Assembly: GCA_947641575.1 (NCBI GenBank) | Contig: CANRQN010000001.1 | Location: 110,380-149,360, forward strand | Origin: an uncultured Clostridium sp. | GTDB taxonomy: Bacteria > Bacillota > Clostridia > TANB77 > CAG-508 | Reading direction: 5' to 3' | DNA: 38,981 nucleotides | Part shown: positions 15,531 through 25,528 of the stretch, piece after piece | Layout: each line of letters begins with the position of its first letter | How positions within the stretch are numbered: the first letter of the stretch is position 1 | Program-made: the position numbers and the translations under genes | Notes under the pieces: generated by a model | The model's database searches: none | What the model was told of the DNA's origin: nothing | What the model saw: only the letters and a program-made list of their open reading frames with translations

Positions 15531-17978
15531 TTATTCTTCTTTTTCTTCTATTTCTTTATCTTCTGATATTTTTTCTATGCTTACTACTTTTCCTTCATTT
15601 GTTCTCATAAGTGTTACACCTTGTGTTGGTCTTCCTAATATACTTATTTCTGATACATTTATTCTAATAATTGTTCCAGTGTCTGTAACAAGCATTATAT
15701 CATCATCTTCGTCTACTAATTTTACTCCAACTACTTCTCCTGTTTTTGGTGTGATTTTGTATGTTATAACTCCTTTTCCTGCTCTTACTTGTACCCTATA
15801 TTCATCAAGTTCTGTTCTCTTTCCAAATCCATTTTCTGTAATTGTAAGTAGTGTTTGTTTACTTCCTGCAATTATTGATTCCATACCTATCACGCTGTCG
15901 TCTTTGTCTAATTTTATTCCGATAACACCTTGTGAAACTCTTCCCATTGGTCTTACATCTTTTTCATCAAATGTTATGCATTGTCCGCCTTTTGTTACCA
16001 TTACTACATTATCTTCTCCGTCTGTAAGCCTTACGGAAATAAGCTCATCGTCTTCTTTTAGTGCTATTCCTTGAAGTCCTGTTCTTCTTGAAGAGTCATA
16101 TTCCGATAGTGGAGTTTTCTTTATAATACCATTTTTTGTTGCCATAAGTAAGTATTTACCTTCTGCAATATTTTGAATTGGTATTATTGCAGAGATTTTT
16201 TCTCCTGGATCAAGGCTAAGTAGATTAACTATAGCTGTACCTTTTGCAGTTCTTCCTGCTTCTGGTATTTCATACCCTCTAAGTTTATATAGTTTTCCTT
16301 TATTTGAGAAGAACATTATTATATCATGAGTTGAAGCTGTAAATATTTCTTTTACAAAGTCTTCTTCTCTTGTTGTCATTCCTGTTATCCCTTTTCCTCC
16401 TCTTTTTTGGCTCTTATATGTATCTATTGGTAATCTTTTTATATACCCAAAGTGAGATAAAGTTATAACAGTCTCTTCTTCTTTTACTAAGTCTTCTTCA
16501 TCTAGCTCTCCTTGACTTGCAACTATTTTTGTCTTTCTTTCATCTCCATATTTTTCTTTTATCTCTAATAGTTCTTCCTTTATTATGTCATATACTAATT
16601 GTTCACTTGCAAGTATTGCTTTTAAATGCTCTATAAGTTTCATTATTTCATTGTATTCTTCTTCAATTTTTTCTCTTTGTAATCCTGATAAAGTTTTTAA
16701 TCTCATATCTAGAATTGCTTGTGCTTGAATGTCTGACAAACCAAATCTTTCCATTAATCTTTCTTTTGGATCATCATATGAACCTCTAATTATTCTTATT
16801 ACTTCATCAATATTATCAATTGCAATTTTTAAGCCCTCTAAGATATGTGCTCTTGCTTCTGCTTTTTCAAGTTCAAATTTTGTTCTACGAACTACAACAT
16901 CTTTTCTATGGTCTATAAAGCATTCTAAGCACTGCTTTAGTGTTAATATTCTTGGTACACCTTTTACTAGTGCTAATGTTATTACTCCAAATGTTTCTTG
17001 CATTTGTGTAAATTTATATAATCTGTTTAATACAACTTGTGCATTTGCATCTCTTTTAAGTTCTACAACAAGTCTTACATTTGCTTTTCTATCTGACTCA
17101 TCTCTTATTGCTGAAATTCCTTCGATTTTTTTGTCTCTTGCTAAATCATCTATTGCTTTGTGCAGTCTTGCTTTGTTTACTTGATATGGAAGTGATGTTA
17201 TTATTATTCTTTGTCTATTTCCAGACATCTCTTCTATTTCTGCTTCTGCTCTCATCAAAATTTTTCCTCTTCCTGTTGTATATGCAGATTTTATTCCTTC
17301 CCTTCCAACTATCGTTGCTCCTGTTGGGAAATCTGGTCCTTTTATTATTTTCATTAAGTCTTCATTTGTCACTTCATCATCATCTATTACTTTTATTATT
17401 CCATCTACAACTTCTCCTAGGTTATGTGGTGGAATATTTGTTGCCATTCCTACTGCAATTCCTGAAGAACCATTTAATAAAAGTGCTGGTAATCTTGCTG
17501 GTAATACGCTTGGTTCTTGTAATCTATCATCATAGTTAGGTACAAAATCGACTGTATTTTTTTCTATATCACTTAACATATAGTTTGCAATTTTTGACAT
17601 TCTTGCTTCTGTATATCTCATTGCTGCTGGTGGATCTCCGTCTATTGATCCGAAGTTTCCATGTCCATCAACTAATGGATATCTTAAGGTAAATGTTTGT
17701 GCCATTCTTACCATTGCATCATACACTGCTGCATCTCCATGTGGATGATATCTACCTAGAACTGAACCTACTGTATTTGCACATTTTCTATATGGCTTGT
17801 CTGATGTTATTCCATCTTCATGCATAGAATACAAAATTCTTCTATGCACAGGCTTTAGTCCATCTCTTGCATCTGGTAAAGCACGTGCAACTATAACACT
17901 CATGGCATAGTCAATATAGGCAGTTTTCATTTCTTTTTCTATGTCTCTTTCTATGATTGTTTCTTCTGGTCTGTCCAT
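15531..17978 (-). CDS. gyrA: DNA gyrase subunit A
   Basis: The 815-residue protein begins with [20 protein letters not shown] and carries the breakage-reunion domain with the catalytic tyrosine in [11 protein letters not shown] (about residue 120-130), the quinolone-determining stretch [19 protein letters not shown], and a C-terminal beta-pinwheel (repeated GxxK(R)xxLxxY motifs such as [20 protein letters not shown]). With GyrB it introduces negative supercoils. ATG at 17978 with a GGAAGG-type site upstream. Despite its many glycines, no CGG is in frame; those present (GGC GGA, ATC GGA, GAC GGA) are out of frame. This absence is informative beside three breaks in gyrB. Confidence 0.97.
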   Translation of the reverse strand: MDRPEETIIERDIEKEMKTAYIDYAMSVIVARALPDARDGLKPVHRRILYSMHEDGITSDKPYRKCANTVGSVLGRYHPHGDAAVYDAMVRMAQTFTLRYPLVDGHGNFGSIDGDPPAAMRYTEARMSKIANYMLSDIEKNTVDFVPNYDDRLQEPSVLPARLPALLLNGSSGIAVGMATNIPPHNLGEVVDGIIKVIDDDEVTNEDLMKIIKGPDFPTGATIVGREGIKSAYTTGRGKILMRAEAEIEEMSGNRQRIIITSLPYQVNKARLHKAIDDLARDKKIEGISAIRDESDRKANVRLVVELKRDANAQVVLNRLYKFTQMQETFGVITLALVKGVPRILTLKQCLECFIDHRKDVVVRRTKFELEKAEARAHILEGLKIAIDNIDEVIRIIRGSYDDPKERLMERFGLSDIQAQAILDMRLKTLSGLQREKIEEEYNEIMKLIEHLKAILASEQLVYDIIKEELLEIKEKYGDERKTKIVASQGELDEEDLVKEEETVITLSHFGYIKRLPIDTYKSQKRGGKGITGMTTREEDFVKEIFTASTHDIIMFFSNKGKLYKLRGYEIPEAGRTAKGTAIVNLLSLDPGEKISAIIPIQNIAEGKYLLMATKNGIIKKTPLSEYDSSRRTGLQGIALKEDDELISVRLTDGEDNVVMVTKGGQCITFDEKDVRPMGRVSQGVIGIKLDKDDSVIGMESIIAGSKQTLLTITENGFGKRTELDEYRVQVRAGKGVITYKITPKTGEVVGVKLVDEDDDIMLVTDTGTIIRINVSEISILGRPTQGVTLMRTNEGKVVSIEKISEDKEIEEKEE

Positions 17979-18042
17979 TTTTTCACATTCCTTCCTAAAA
18001 CATAAACTTTTTATGTTCTTTTTGTCTTATTATCCTACGGAT

Positions 18043-18071
18043 ATTATACTAAAAGGATATTTTTTTTGCAA
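18043..18071 (-). promoter_or_regulatory. Promoter of gyrA
   Basis: On the minus strand TTGCAA (18066-18071), a 17-base spacer and TATAAT (18043-18048). It drives gyrA alone. Confidence 0.7.
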
Positions 18072-18102
18072 GAGTTTAATCAACATAATTATAGTAAAAT
18101 TT

Positions 18103-18903
18103 TTAAATTGTTTCAGCTAATCTAAGCTCTTCTTCTGTAATATCTTCTAAAGAATTCCCTTTGTTTTTAATAAGAGTTTGTATATTTTCTACTGTTCTTG
18201 CTTCTTTTAGAGTTCTTTCAAGTGGCATAAGTTCTTCTAATTTTTTTGTAATCTTTCCATATTCTCTTTTCATTCCACTTAAGTCTTTTTGTGATAGATA
18301 GTTTTTCCAATTGTTTATGTATTTTCCTACTTTTTCTATTCCATCTACTTGTTCCATAAAGTTTTCTTCTATTTTACTTGATATACAGTCTTTCACTACG
18401 TTTTTACTTTTCTTTATGACTTTTGCAGTTGAACTTTTTATTAAATTATTATCCTGCGCTGCTTTTACTGCTGTATCTACCATCTTTGAAGCTGTATCTA
18501 TTATTCCTCCTGATTTTACTGCATTATATGCTTGTGATACAGTGTCAAATTTTCCTGTAAATATTCCTGTTATACTTTTCCCAATATTCGTAGCAGAGTT
18601 TACGGCTGCTTTGATTCCCTCTTTAAATCCATCTGTTAGTATAACATTTTTTATTCCTATTACTTCATCTTCTATTGCATTTGGAAGAATTGCTCTTAGT
18701 GCTACATCTATTCCTGTATTTATTACTTTTCCTACTGTACTTTCTAAGAACTTATTTTGTTTTTCTTCAAGACTTATTTCTCCTTTTGTTTCTAAAGTCT
18801 TTTCTATATTATTTTCCACTTGATTCGTTATACTTTCATTTTCTCCATTATTTACAGTAGTTTTAACAACTTCATTATTGTTCATCACTTCTTCTAATTC
18901 CAT
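18103..18903 (-). CDS. Hypothetical helical protein of the second secretion-like block
   Basis: A 266-residue, almost fully helical protein beginning MELEEVMNNNEVVKTTVNNG. The polar, glutamate- and asparagine-rich N-terminus is followed by amphipathic segments with repeated small residues (GVALRAILPNAIEDEVIGIK-like, FKEGIKAAVNSATNIGKSIT, KSGGIIDTASKMVDTAVKAA) and a charged coiled-coil tail. No signal peptide or known motif. It follows the TadZ-like gene by 27 bases and so belongs to the VirB4-TadZ unit. It resembles a secreted or membrane-associated helical substrate, but I do not assign a family. No in-frame CGG. Confidence 0.6.
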   Translation of the reverse strand: MELEEVMNNNEVVKTTVNNGENESITNQVENNIEKTLETKGEISLEEKQNKFLESTVGKVINTGIDVALRAILPNAIEDEVIGIKNVILTDGFKEGIKAAVNSATNIGKSITGIFTGKFDTVSQAYNAVKSGGIIDTASKMVDTAVKAAQDNNLIKSSTAKVIKKSKNVVKDCISSKIEENFMEQVDGIEKVGKYINNWKNYLSQKDLSGMKREYGKITKKLEELMPLERTLKEARTVENIQTLIKNKGNSLEDITEEELRLAETI

Positions 18904-18930
18904 TTATGTATCCTCCTTCATTTTACATAT

Positions 18931-20122
18931 TTATATTATTTGTAACTTATTTATTATTTTTTCAAATTCCTTTCTTATATTTTTGTTAATGTATAGTTTA
19001 TTTACATTCTTGTTTATAATTTTGCTATAACAATTATCATACATCAAACTTCCTATCATTTTGTACTTAAAAAATATAATTTCTAGTAAACTTTTCTTTA
19101 TTCCATATTTATTCTTCTTGTTATATACAAGTTTTATTTTCTCTTTTTCTTCTTGATATTCATTTAGTATATTAACTGTTTTTCTGATTTCTACTAAGTT
19201 CCCACTTAATAAGCAAACTATGTTACTACTCAAACTTACTAATATTTTTCTTAAGTCTTTATACTTAGAATCTGTACTAACATCTATCAAGATTAAATCA
19301 TATCTATTTCTAATATCTTCTAACATTTCTTCTATAGCTTCTTTACTATACTTATATGTATCATCAAAAATTATCTTTGTGCTTGATATTAAATCTATCT
19401 TTTTATCTACTTTTACTATTAATTGTTTTATATTTTTTTCATTTAATCTGAATTCTCTTACAAATTCTTTGTCTTTTATTTTTTCTTTTATGTTCTTCGG
19501 GATTCTTTGTACTCCGAAAACAGAGTGGAGATTATTATTTATAAGATCAAAATCTATTATTAGAATTTTTTCAGTTTTAAAAAGTTTTGCAAGTATGGAT
19601 AAAAATATTGTTTTACCGAATTCCTGAACTTCCTATTACAGTTATAATACTTTTTTCTTTTATCTTTAACTCTTCTTTTGTTGTTTGTGTTTCATTTGTG
19701 TATTCTTCCTCCCTTCTTTGTTCAGTTTTTGTTTCATTGTCACTTTTTATTTTAGTTGCTTTTTCTTGTTTTATGTTTATTTTTGATAAAAGATAATCTA
19801 AGACTTCTTTTACATAATCATTTTTATTATTAATTACTTTTATTATATTCTGAGTTTCAATGATACTATTTTCTCTTTCAGTTACAAGAATTATTTGTAT
19901 ATCCTTTTTAAGTATTATTATGGTTCTTATCAAATCTTCTAAATCTAAACTTCCTATTATATCTTCGTTAATGATTGCAATATCAATATTTTTATATTTA
20001 TCTAATGCCTCAATTATCCCTTCTTGGTATTGTATATCTGGACTTTCAACTATGTATTCATTTCTTACTTTTAAAATATTATTTAGTTCTTCATTTCCTA
20101 CTGCTGTAATTATTCTTTTCAC
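18931..20122 (-). CDS. TadZ/CpaE-like receiver-ATPase (one CGG +1 site)
   Basis: From a GTG at 20122 the first 168 codons form a receiver-like domain (VGNEELNNILKVRNEYIVES, IDIAIINEDIIGSLDLEDLI) and a linker. Codon 169 is CGG (19616-19618) in GSSGI-CGG-TAA; skipping the C restores GSSGIGKTIFLSILAKLFKT, an intact Walker A loop. The downstream frame continues through ILIIDFDLINNNLHSVFGVQ and YDLILIDVSTDSKYKD, features of TadZ/CpaE/MinD-type P-loop proteins, ending at 18931, 396 residues. Such proteins position pili or secretion machines. Without the shift there is no P-loop. It follows the VirB4 stop by one base. Confidence 0.8.
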
Positions 20123-20123
20123 T

Positions 20124-21937
20124 TTATACTATCATTCCTTTTTCAAAGTCATCTGCTTCTATTTTCGTTAGTATATGATCGTCCCCTACAAACATTAAAC
20201 ATTCTCCTCTTTTGAGTGTTTTTATTTCTATTTTTTCTTTTTCAGAAAGATTTGAATATTCACATAATATTTTTATGTTCTCTTCTTCTAGTGAAAAGAA
20301 TGTTTTTATACTTGAGTTATTTAATATACTTTTTCCATATGTTCCATTTTCTAGACTAAACAAATCTGAGACATCTTGTGTTATTGCAACTGCACTACCA
20401 CTGTATTTTCTTATTGTTTTAAAGATTTTATATATAAACCCTGCTACATATCTGTTTGAAGTGACTCCTATTAATCTCCATATTTCATCTAGGTATATTG
20501 CTTTTTTTACTTTTCGATTTTCTTTAACTTTATTCCAGAAACATTCAATGAATACAAACATTGCATATTTTATATTTTCTTCTCCCAATTCATATATATC
20601 TGCTACAATTAGTTTGTTGCACATTTCTATATTTGTATGATTATTAAAAAATTTTAGTGAACCGCTTTATAAATGGTATCAATTTAATTTTAAATATTTT
20701 TGTCTTTTCTGTATTTCCAAGAATATTATATAAATCTTCTAATATCGGCATATCTATGCTTTCTTTAAATATTTTTTCTTTTTTACCATTTATAATTTCT
20801 TCTTTATATAAACTTTCATCATCAAATGTTATTCCTTTTATTTTATAACATTCTATTAATTTCTCTTCTAATATCGCCTTTTCTTCTTCATCCATTTCTC
20901 CGAATATTAGATTAAAAAATCCTATCAATCCTCCTATTTTTGAAGCTAAATATCCTTCTCCTTCTTCTATACTTTCTTTTCTTATTTCTAAAACATTTAT
21001 GTAAGTTTTAGAGGATGGACCTAATTTAAGTAAAGTTCCTTCTAAATTTTCACATATATTTATATATTCTCTTTCTGGATCTATTATGTATTGCTCTATT
21101 CCAAGCAATCTATTCCTTAATATTAATAGTTTTGTGTAAAAAGATTTTCCGTGCACCACTTGTTCCAAAAATACATATATTTGCATTTTTATATTTTGAT
21201 GTGTCATATCTATCAATAAATACAAGCGAATTGTTATATATGTTTGTACCTATGAAAATTCCATTTTCATCAAAAATTGATGATGAAATAAATGGATATG
21301 TTGATACAAGTCCAGATGTCAAAATATTTCTTTTTGCTACATTTTTAATTTCATTATTATTTTGCATAAGTGGTAATGTTACTAAAAAACCTTGTTCTTC
21401 TCTAAAATATGCTCTCCTTGTTTGTATTCCTTTGCTTTCAGCTATTCCTTCTACCTTGTTTATTAAGTATTCAAGTTCTTTTTTGTCTTTTGAAAATACT
21501 GTTAAATATATATACATATAGTATATTTCTTCACCATTTACTTGCATTTCTTTTCTTATGTATTTTGCATCATTATAGCTAAAAGCTGCAATATCTATAT
21601 CTCCTCTATTTTGCTTTCCTTCCTTTAAATCTACTCCAACATTTCCTATATGATATGTTAGTTCTCTTATTGTTTTATAGCTATCTTGCTTTTCATAAAA
21701 AATCGATATGTTCATATTTATATTTGTATCTATTAAATTTTTTAGTATCAAATCATCTTGTTCTCTATAATAATTTACAGCAATCAAAGTAGAATAAAAC
21801 ATTTCGTCCATTTCAAATACTTTTGGATTATTTAGATTTATATATGATGGAGATAAAAAATCCTTATCTGTAAATGTACCTTCTTTAAAATTCATTTTTT
21901 CATTTGTTTGTTCTTTGTCATTTTGTTTTATTTTAAT
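20124..21937 (-). CDS. VirB4-type transfer ATPase (two CGG +1 sites, probable ATT start)
   Basis: Three ORFs are pieces of one VirB4. The first skip, at CGG 21149-21151, restores IFGTSGAGKSFYTKLLILRN, a perfect Walker A; the second, at CGG 20662-20664, restores PFIKGSLKFFNNHTN before the helix leading to Walker B KKAIYLDEIWRLIG and the later RKYSGSAVAITQDVSDLF motif. The two shifts are in register with each other, giving 589 residues from the ATG at 21895. An ATT at 21937, 7 bases after GGGAGGG, is a better initiator and would add 14 residues. VirB4 energises type IV secretion. The VirD4, VirB2, VirB6 and VirB3 partners are at 6-9 kb. VirB4 identity is firm. Confidence 0.88.
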
Positions 21938-21951
21938 ATTCTTTCCCTCCC

Positions 21952-22503
21952 TTATATCAAAAAGTTTTTTCTTGTATTAAAAAATGTAAATAGTATTCTT
22001 TTTAATTCTTCTTTACTTTGTATTTCTGCCACTAGGTTTCCACATCTTGATAAACATTCTTTTATCTTAAAAAATTTTTCGTTCAATTCTGTAATACTTA
22101 TTTCTTCATTGTTTATTGTTTTTATGACAATATAAAAATTTTTAGATGAAGATTTTTTCTCGTTATTTAATCTTTTTATAAATTCTATATATTTTTCTGA
22201 AATTTTAAATAGATTTAAATTAGTTTCCTTTTTGACAATTTGATTTATTTTAGAAATGTGTTTTGTTAAATCTTCTTTGTTACTTTGAATTAATATTTGA
22301 ATATCGAAATTGCATGTTTTTAGTAGAGTTTTATAAGAATTTAAAATGCCTTCTTTTTCTAAATTAGATTTTAGATTATAATTTATAGGAATAACTTTAA
22401 TTACTTTTATATATTCATTATTTTTCATTTTGACAATTCCTTTTTCTAAAATACATTCAAAAGGTAACCATTCTTGCATGGATATTTTTTTGTCTTTTTG
22501 CAT
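21952..22503 (-). CDS. VirB4 N-terminal domain encoded as a separate gene
   Basis: A 183-residue protein beginning MQKDKKISMQEWLPFECIL with a run of NNEYIKVIKVIPINYNLKS and then KTCNFDIQILIQSNKEDL. This matches the non-ATPase N-terminal region of Gram-positive VirB4/TraE proteins, which is normally fused to the ATPase. Here it ends with its own stop and the ATPase gene follows after about 14 bases with its own ribosome site, so VirB4 is made from two polypeptides. ATG at 22503 follows AAGGAGAATTT. No CGG codons, so this split is not a recoding site. Confidence 0.7.
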   Translation of the reverse strand: MQKDKKISMQEWLPFECILEKGIVKMKNNEYIKVIKVIPINYNLKSNLEKEGILNSYKTLLKTCNFDIQILIQSNKEDLTKHISKINQIVKKETNLNLFKISEKYIEFIKRLNNEKKSSSKNFYIVIKTINNEEISITELNEKFFKIKECLSRCGNLVAEIQSKEELKRILFTFFNTRKNFLI

Positions 22504-22689
22504 AAATTCTCCTTATTAAATTTAATTTTGTTGTTTAGTGAATTTTTGAATTTAGATTTAAAAAAATTTGAACTAAATATTTTTTGAAATTATATTAACA
22601 TTATTCTAGCATGATTTTTTATTTTGTCAAGTGTTTTTGTAAAAATTTAACTGAATATTTGCATTTTTATTGTTTATAATAACTAATAT
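22504..22689 (-). promoter_or_regulatory. AT-rich upstream region of the VirB4 unit
   Basis: Very AT-rich spacer between the VirB4 N-terminal gene and the candidate RNA that is transcribed away from it. Promoter-like sequences exist on both strands but none is decisive. No gene seen. Confidence 0.3.
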
Positions 22690-23116
22690 AAAATTAATAT
22701 TAGTTGAACTAAGAGCAATATGAGGTTTACTTTTAAGCTTTGTATTGTTCGTGCAAAGGTGAAATATAGCTTTGATTTTAGGTTATACTTTGCCGGCGAT
22801 GAGAGTGTACTATTTGTATGTAAGCTGCATTTATTTTTTTATCTTATGTAGTTAAATTATAGAGAGTACATTCGAAGTTAAGATTATATTTATATTTTTT
22901 AGTTTGTGTTACTAGTCCCACGAGGATGAATATATAAATTATTGGTGTACTTATAGTCGAGCGAAAGATTAATATATTTGGCTGATTGTTTGTTTATATA
23001 GCAATATATATCAAATGAAAAAGTTAGGTATATTAGTTCTAGCTGAAGATTAATATTAGTTTTATATCATACAAAAGACTAAGAAAATCTTTCTTGGTCT
23101 TTTGTGTTGCTTTTTT
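22690..23116 (+). ncRNA. Candidate structured non-coding RNA with terminator
   Basis: A 400-base stretch without credible ORFs ends in a strong intrinsic terminator (arms 23071-23086 and 23090-23105, then TTTTTT). The middle has GC-richer, RNA-like islands (GTTCGTGCAAAGGTGAA, TTTGCCGGCGATGAGAG, CTAGTCCCACGAGGATGA) in AT-rich DNA. A motif of the form GTAC/GTAT...TCGA or AGCTGAAG...AGATTA recurs about three times (22863, 22945, 23030 regions), suggesting repeated hairpins. I tested it by eye against RNase P, tmRNA, SRP and 6S RNA and found none of their core motifs. Class unknown. Confidence 0.5.
23071..23116 (+). terminator. Terminator of the candidate RNA
   Basis: ACAAAAGACTAAGAAA (23071-23086) pairs with TTTCTTGGTCTTTTGT (23090-23105) around an ATC loop, then GTTGCTTTTTT. 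A long, well-formed intrinsic terminator. Confidence 0.85.
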
Positions 23117-23185
23117 ATATAAAATATTATATAATTTAATTCTACTTATGTAGTCAAGTACTAAAAAAAGTAAAGAAGGTGACTT

Positions 23186-23377
23186 ATGAATCATTTCGAA
23201 TTTGATCCAGATTTAAGATTAATGCAATTAAGAAGTTGGGCTGCTGAAGTCGCAAAAGAATCCACTAAAAAATGTTTAGATTCAGAAGACCAAGAAAGCT
23301 ACCCCATCATTACTCGGAAACGTTCGGAAGAAGATGATTTGTTTTTTAGAACTCACCAATTAAAAAGGAGAGGCTAG
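23186..23377 (+). CDS. Small protein with two CGGs whose length depends on decoding
   Basis: The ATG at 23186 follows AAAGAAGGTGAC. The common part is MNHFEFDPDLRLMQLRSWAA and KESTKKCLDSEDQESYPIIT. Codon 44 is CGG (23315-23317). Read as arginine, the frame runs to a stop at 23375-23377 inside the terminator stem, 63 residues. Under the window's rule the C is skipped, giving GNV, and a second CGG (23325-23327) then falls in frame; a second skip gives GRR and stop at 23337, 49 residues. The second CGG is in frame only if the first is skipped. I do not recognise the family. Which end is real is undecided; the rule favours 23337. Confidence 0.5.
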   Translation: MNHFEFDPDLRLMQLRSWAAEVAKESTKKCLDSEDQESYPIITRKRSEEDDLFFRTHQLKRRG

Positions 23378-23390
23378 TAGCCTTCTCCTT
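23365..23390. terminator. Bidirectional terminator between small ORF and gyrB
   Basis: AAGGAG-AGGCT pairs with AGCCTTCTCCTT across a short loop (one bulge), between the convergent small ORF and gyrB. T-rich sequence follows on both strands. Confidence 0.7.
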
Positions 23391-23394
23391 AATT

Positions 23395-25371
23395 TTATAT
23401 ATCCAAATTCTTTACATATTTTGCATTTTCTTCAATAAATTTTCTTCTTGGTTCTATTTCGTCTCCCATTAGAAGTGTAAAGGTTTCGTCAGCTTTCATA
23501 GCATCTTCAAGTTTTACTTTTATTAGAATTCTTCTTTCTGGATCCATTGTTGTTTCCCAAAGTTGGTCTGGGTTCATTTCTCCAAGACCTTTGTATCTTT
23601 GAATACTTACTTGGTCTCTCGCAACTCCTCTTTCTTCTAATATTTTGAATGCTCCTGACATATCATCTTCATACCAATAAAGGTCGTCCATACCTTTTTT
23701 AGAAAATTTATATAAAGGTGGCTGCGCTAAATATACATTTCCATTTTCAATTAATGGACGCATATATCTAAAGAAGAATGTAAGTAATAATGTTCTAATG
23801 TGTGCTCCATCTACATCGGCATCTGCCATTATTATAACTTTTCCATATCTTATTTTTGTAATATCAAAGTCTGCTCCTATTCCAGCTCCTATTGCAAGTA
23901 TAACTGGTTGTAACTTATCATTTCCATATATTTTATCTGCTCTTGATTTTTCTACATTTAGCATTTTACCCCATAATGGAAGTATTGCTTGGAATTTTCT
24001 ATCTCTTCCTTGTTTTGCGCTTCCTCCTGCAGAGTCTCCCTCAACTATATAAACTTCACATTCATCTGCATTTTTACTACTACAGTCTGCAAGTTTTCCG
24101 AGGAAGTGTTGAACCTTCCATTGAATTTTTCTTTCTTACAAGTTCTCTTGCTTTTCTTGCAGCTTCTCTTGCTCTTGATGCACTTATACATTTTTCGAGT
24201 ATTGCTTTTGCTACATTTGGATTTTCTTCTAAAAATGCACTTAAAGCATCTGTTACTGCATTTAATACGATTCCTGTTACATTACTATTTCCAAGCTTTG
24301 TTTTTGTTTGCCCTTCAAATTGAGGTTCTTTTACTTTTACAGAAATTACTGCTGTCATTCCTTCTCTTATATCTTCCCCAACTAGGTTAGGATCTTTTTC
24401 TTTTATTATTCCATGTGCTCTTGCATAATCATTAAATACCTTTGTTACTGCTCTTTTAAATCCTTCTAAATGTGTTCCGCCTTCTATTGTGTTTATATTA
24501 TTTACAAATGTATAAATATTTTCTGAATATGCTGTAGTATATTGTATTGCAACTTCTATTGGAACCTCTCCATCTTTTTCAATATATATTGGCATTTGGT
24601 GTATTTTCTCTTTATTTTTATTTAAGTATTCTACAAAAGAATTTAATCCTCCTTCAAAACAAAAATCTGCTTTTTTAACTTTGCCTTCTACTTCTATCTC
24701 ATTTCCATCTTCATCTATCTCTATTTCTTTTTTTACTCTTTTATCTTCTATTGTTATTCTAAGTCCTTTTGTTAAAAATGCCATTTCTCTAAATCTTTTT
24801 TCTAATACTTCATAATCATATTCAAGAGTTTCAAATATTGTATCATCTGCTAAAAATCTTACTGTTGTTCCTGTTTTATCAGAATCTCCTATTCTATTTA
24901 AAGATTTTATAGTTTTACCTCTTTCAAATGACATTTGATAAATTCCACCGGTCTCTTTGAATTGTAACTTCTGTCCATTCAGAAAGCGCATTTACTACGG
25001 AAGAACCAACTCCATGTAATCCTCCAGAAACTTTATATCCACTATCTCCTCCAAATTTTCCTCCTGCGTGTAAAATTGTATATACTGTTTCTGCTGCGGA
25101 AATACCAGTTTTCGCATGTTTTTCTACTGGAATTCCTCTTCCATCATCTTCTACTTTAATTATATTTCCTTCTTCTATTGTAATATGTATATTTTTGCAG
25201 TATCCTGCTAAAGCTTCGTCAACACTATTATCAACTATTTCATATACTAGATGATGAAGCCCTCTTATTGAAACACTACCAATATACATTCCGAGGTCTT
25301 TTTCTAACTGCTTCTATTCCTTCTAGTACTTGTATTTGCTCTGCACCATATTCATGATTTACTTTATCCAT
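23395..25371 (-). CDS. gyrB: DNA gyrase subunit B (three CGG +1 sites)
   Basis: Three in-frame CGGs split gyrB: 25291-25293, 24948-24950 and 24098-24100. Skipping each C gives [26 protein letters not shown] and [12 protein letters not shown], all recognised GyrB stretches. The glycines of RPGMYIG (GHKL ATPase) and LPGKLAD (TOPRIM) are effectively invariant. The three shifts are mutually in register and give 657 residues. Other landmarks are [60 protein letters not shown] and [20 protein letters not shown] at 25371 after GAGGAGG. An active GyrB is needed for supercoiling, so the organism must read through all three. The gene identity is certain; only the mechanism is inferred. Confidence 0.97.
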
Positions 25372-25528
25372 TGTTTTCCTCCTCTTTGTCCTTAACAACT
25401 TTTATTATATTATTGTTTAAGCAAAAAAATCAAGTCTTTTTTTATTTTATATTTTAATTTGTTATAATTCACAGCTAGTTAAATTTAAAGTCCGCACAGG
25501 AAGTTATATCTAACTTTAAAGCTGTAAA
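25372..25528 (-). promoter_or_regulatory. gyrB upstream region with hairpin
   Basis: Between recF and gyrB, ACAGCT and AGCTGT (about 25471-25523) bracket imperfect arms TTAAATTTAAAGT and ACTTTAAAG. It could end recF transcription or control gyrB. It contains AAAGTCCGC, a word seen again at about 32038. The small remB gene found here in many Firmicutes is absent. Confidence 0.4.

Noticed and set aside
15577..17539. Long plus-strand ORFs opposite gyrA
   Set aside because: They are antisense shadows of gyrA with low-complexity leucine- and serine-rich translations and no ribosome sites.
22690..23116. RNase P RNA, tmRNA, SRP RNA or 6S RNA in the intergenic region
   Set aside because: None of the conserved core motifs, such as the RNase P GAGGAAAGUC or the tmRNA tRNA-like ends, is present.
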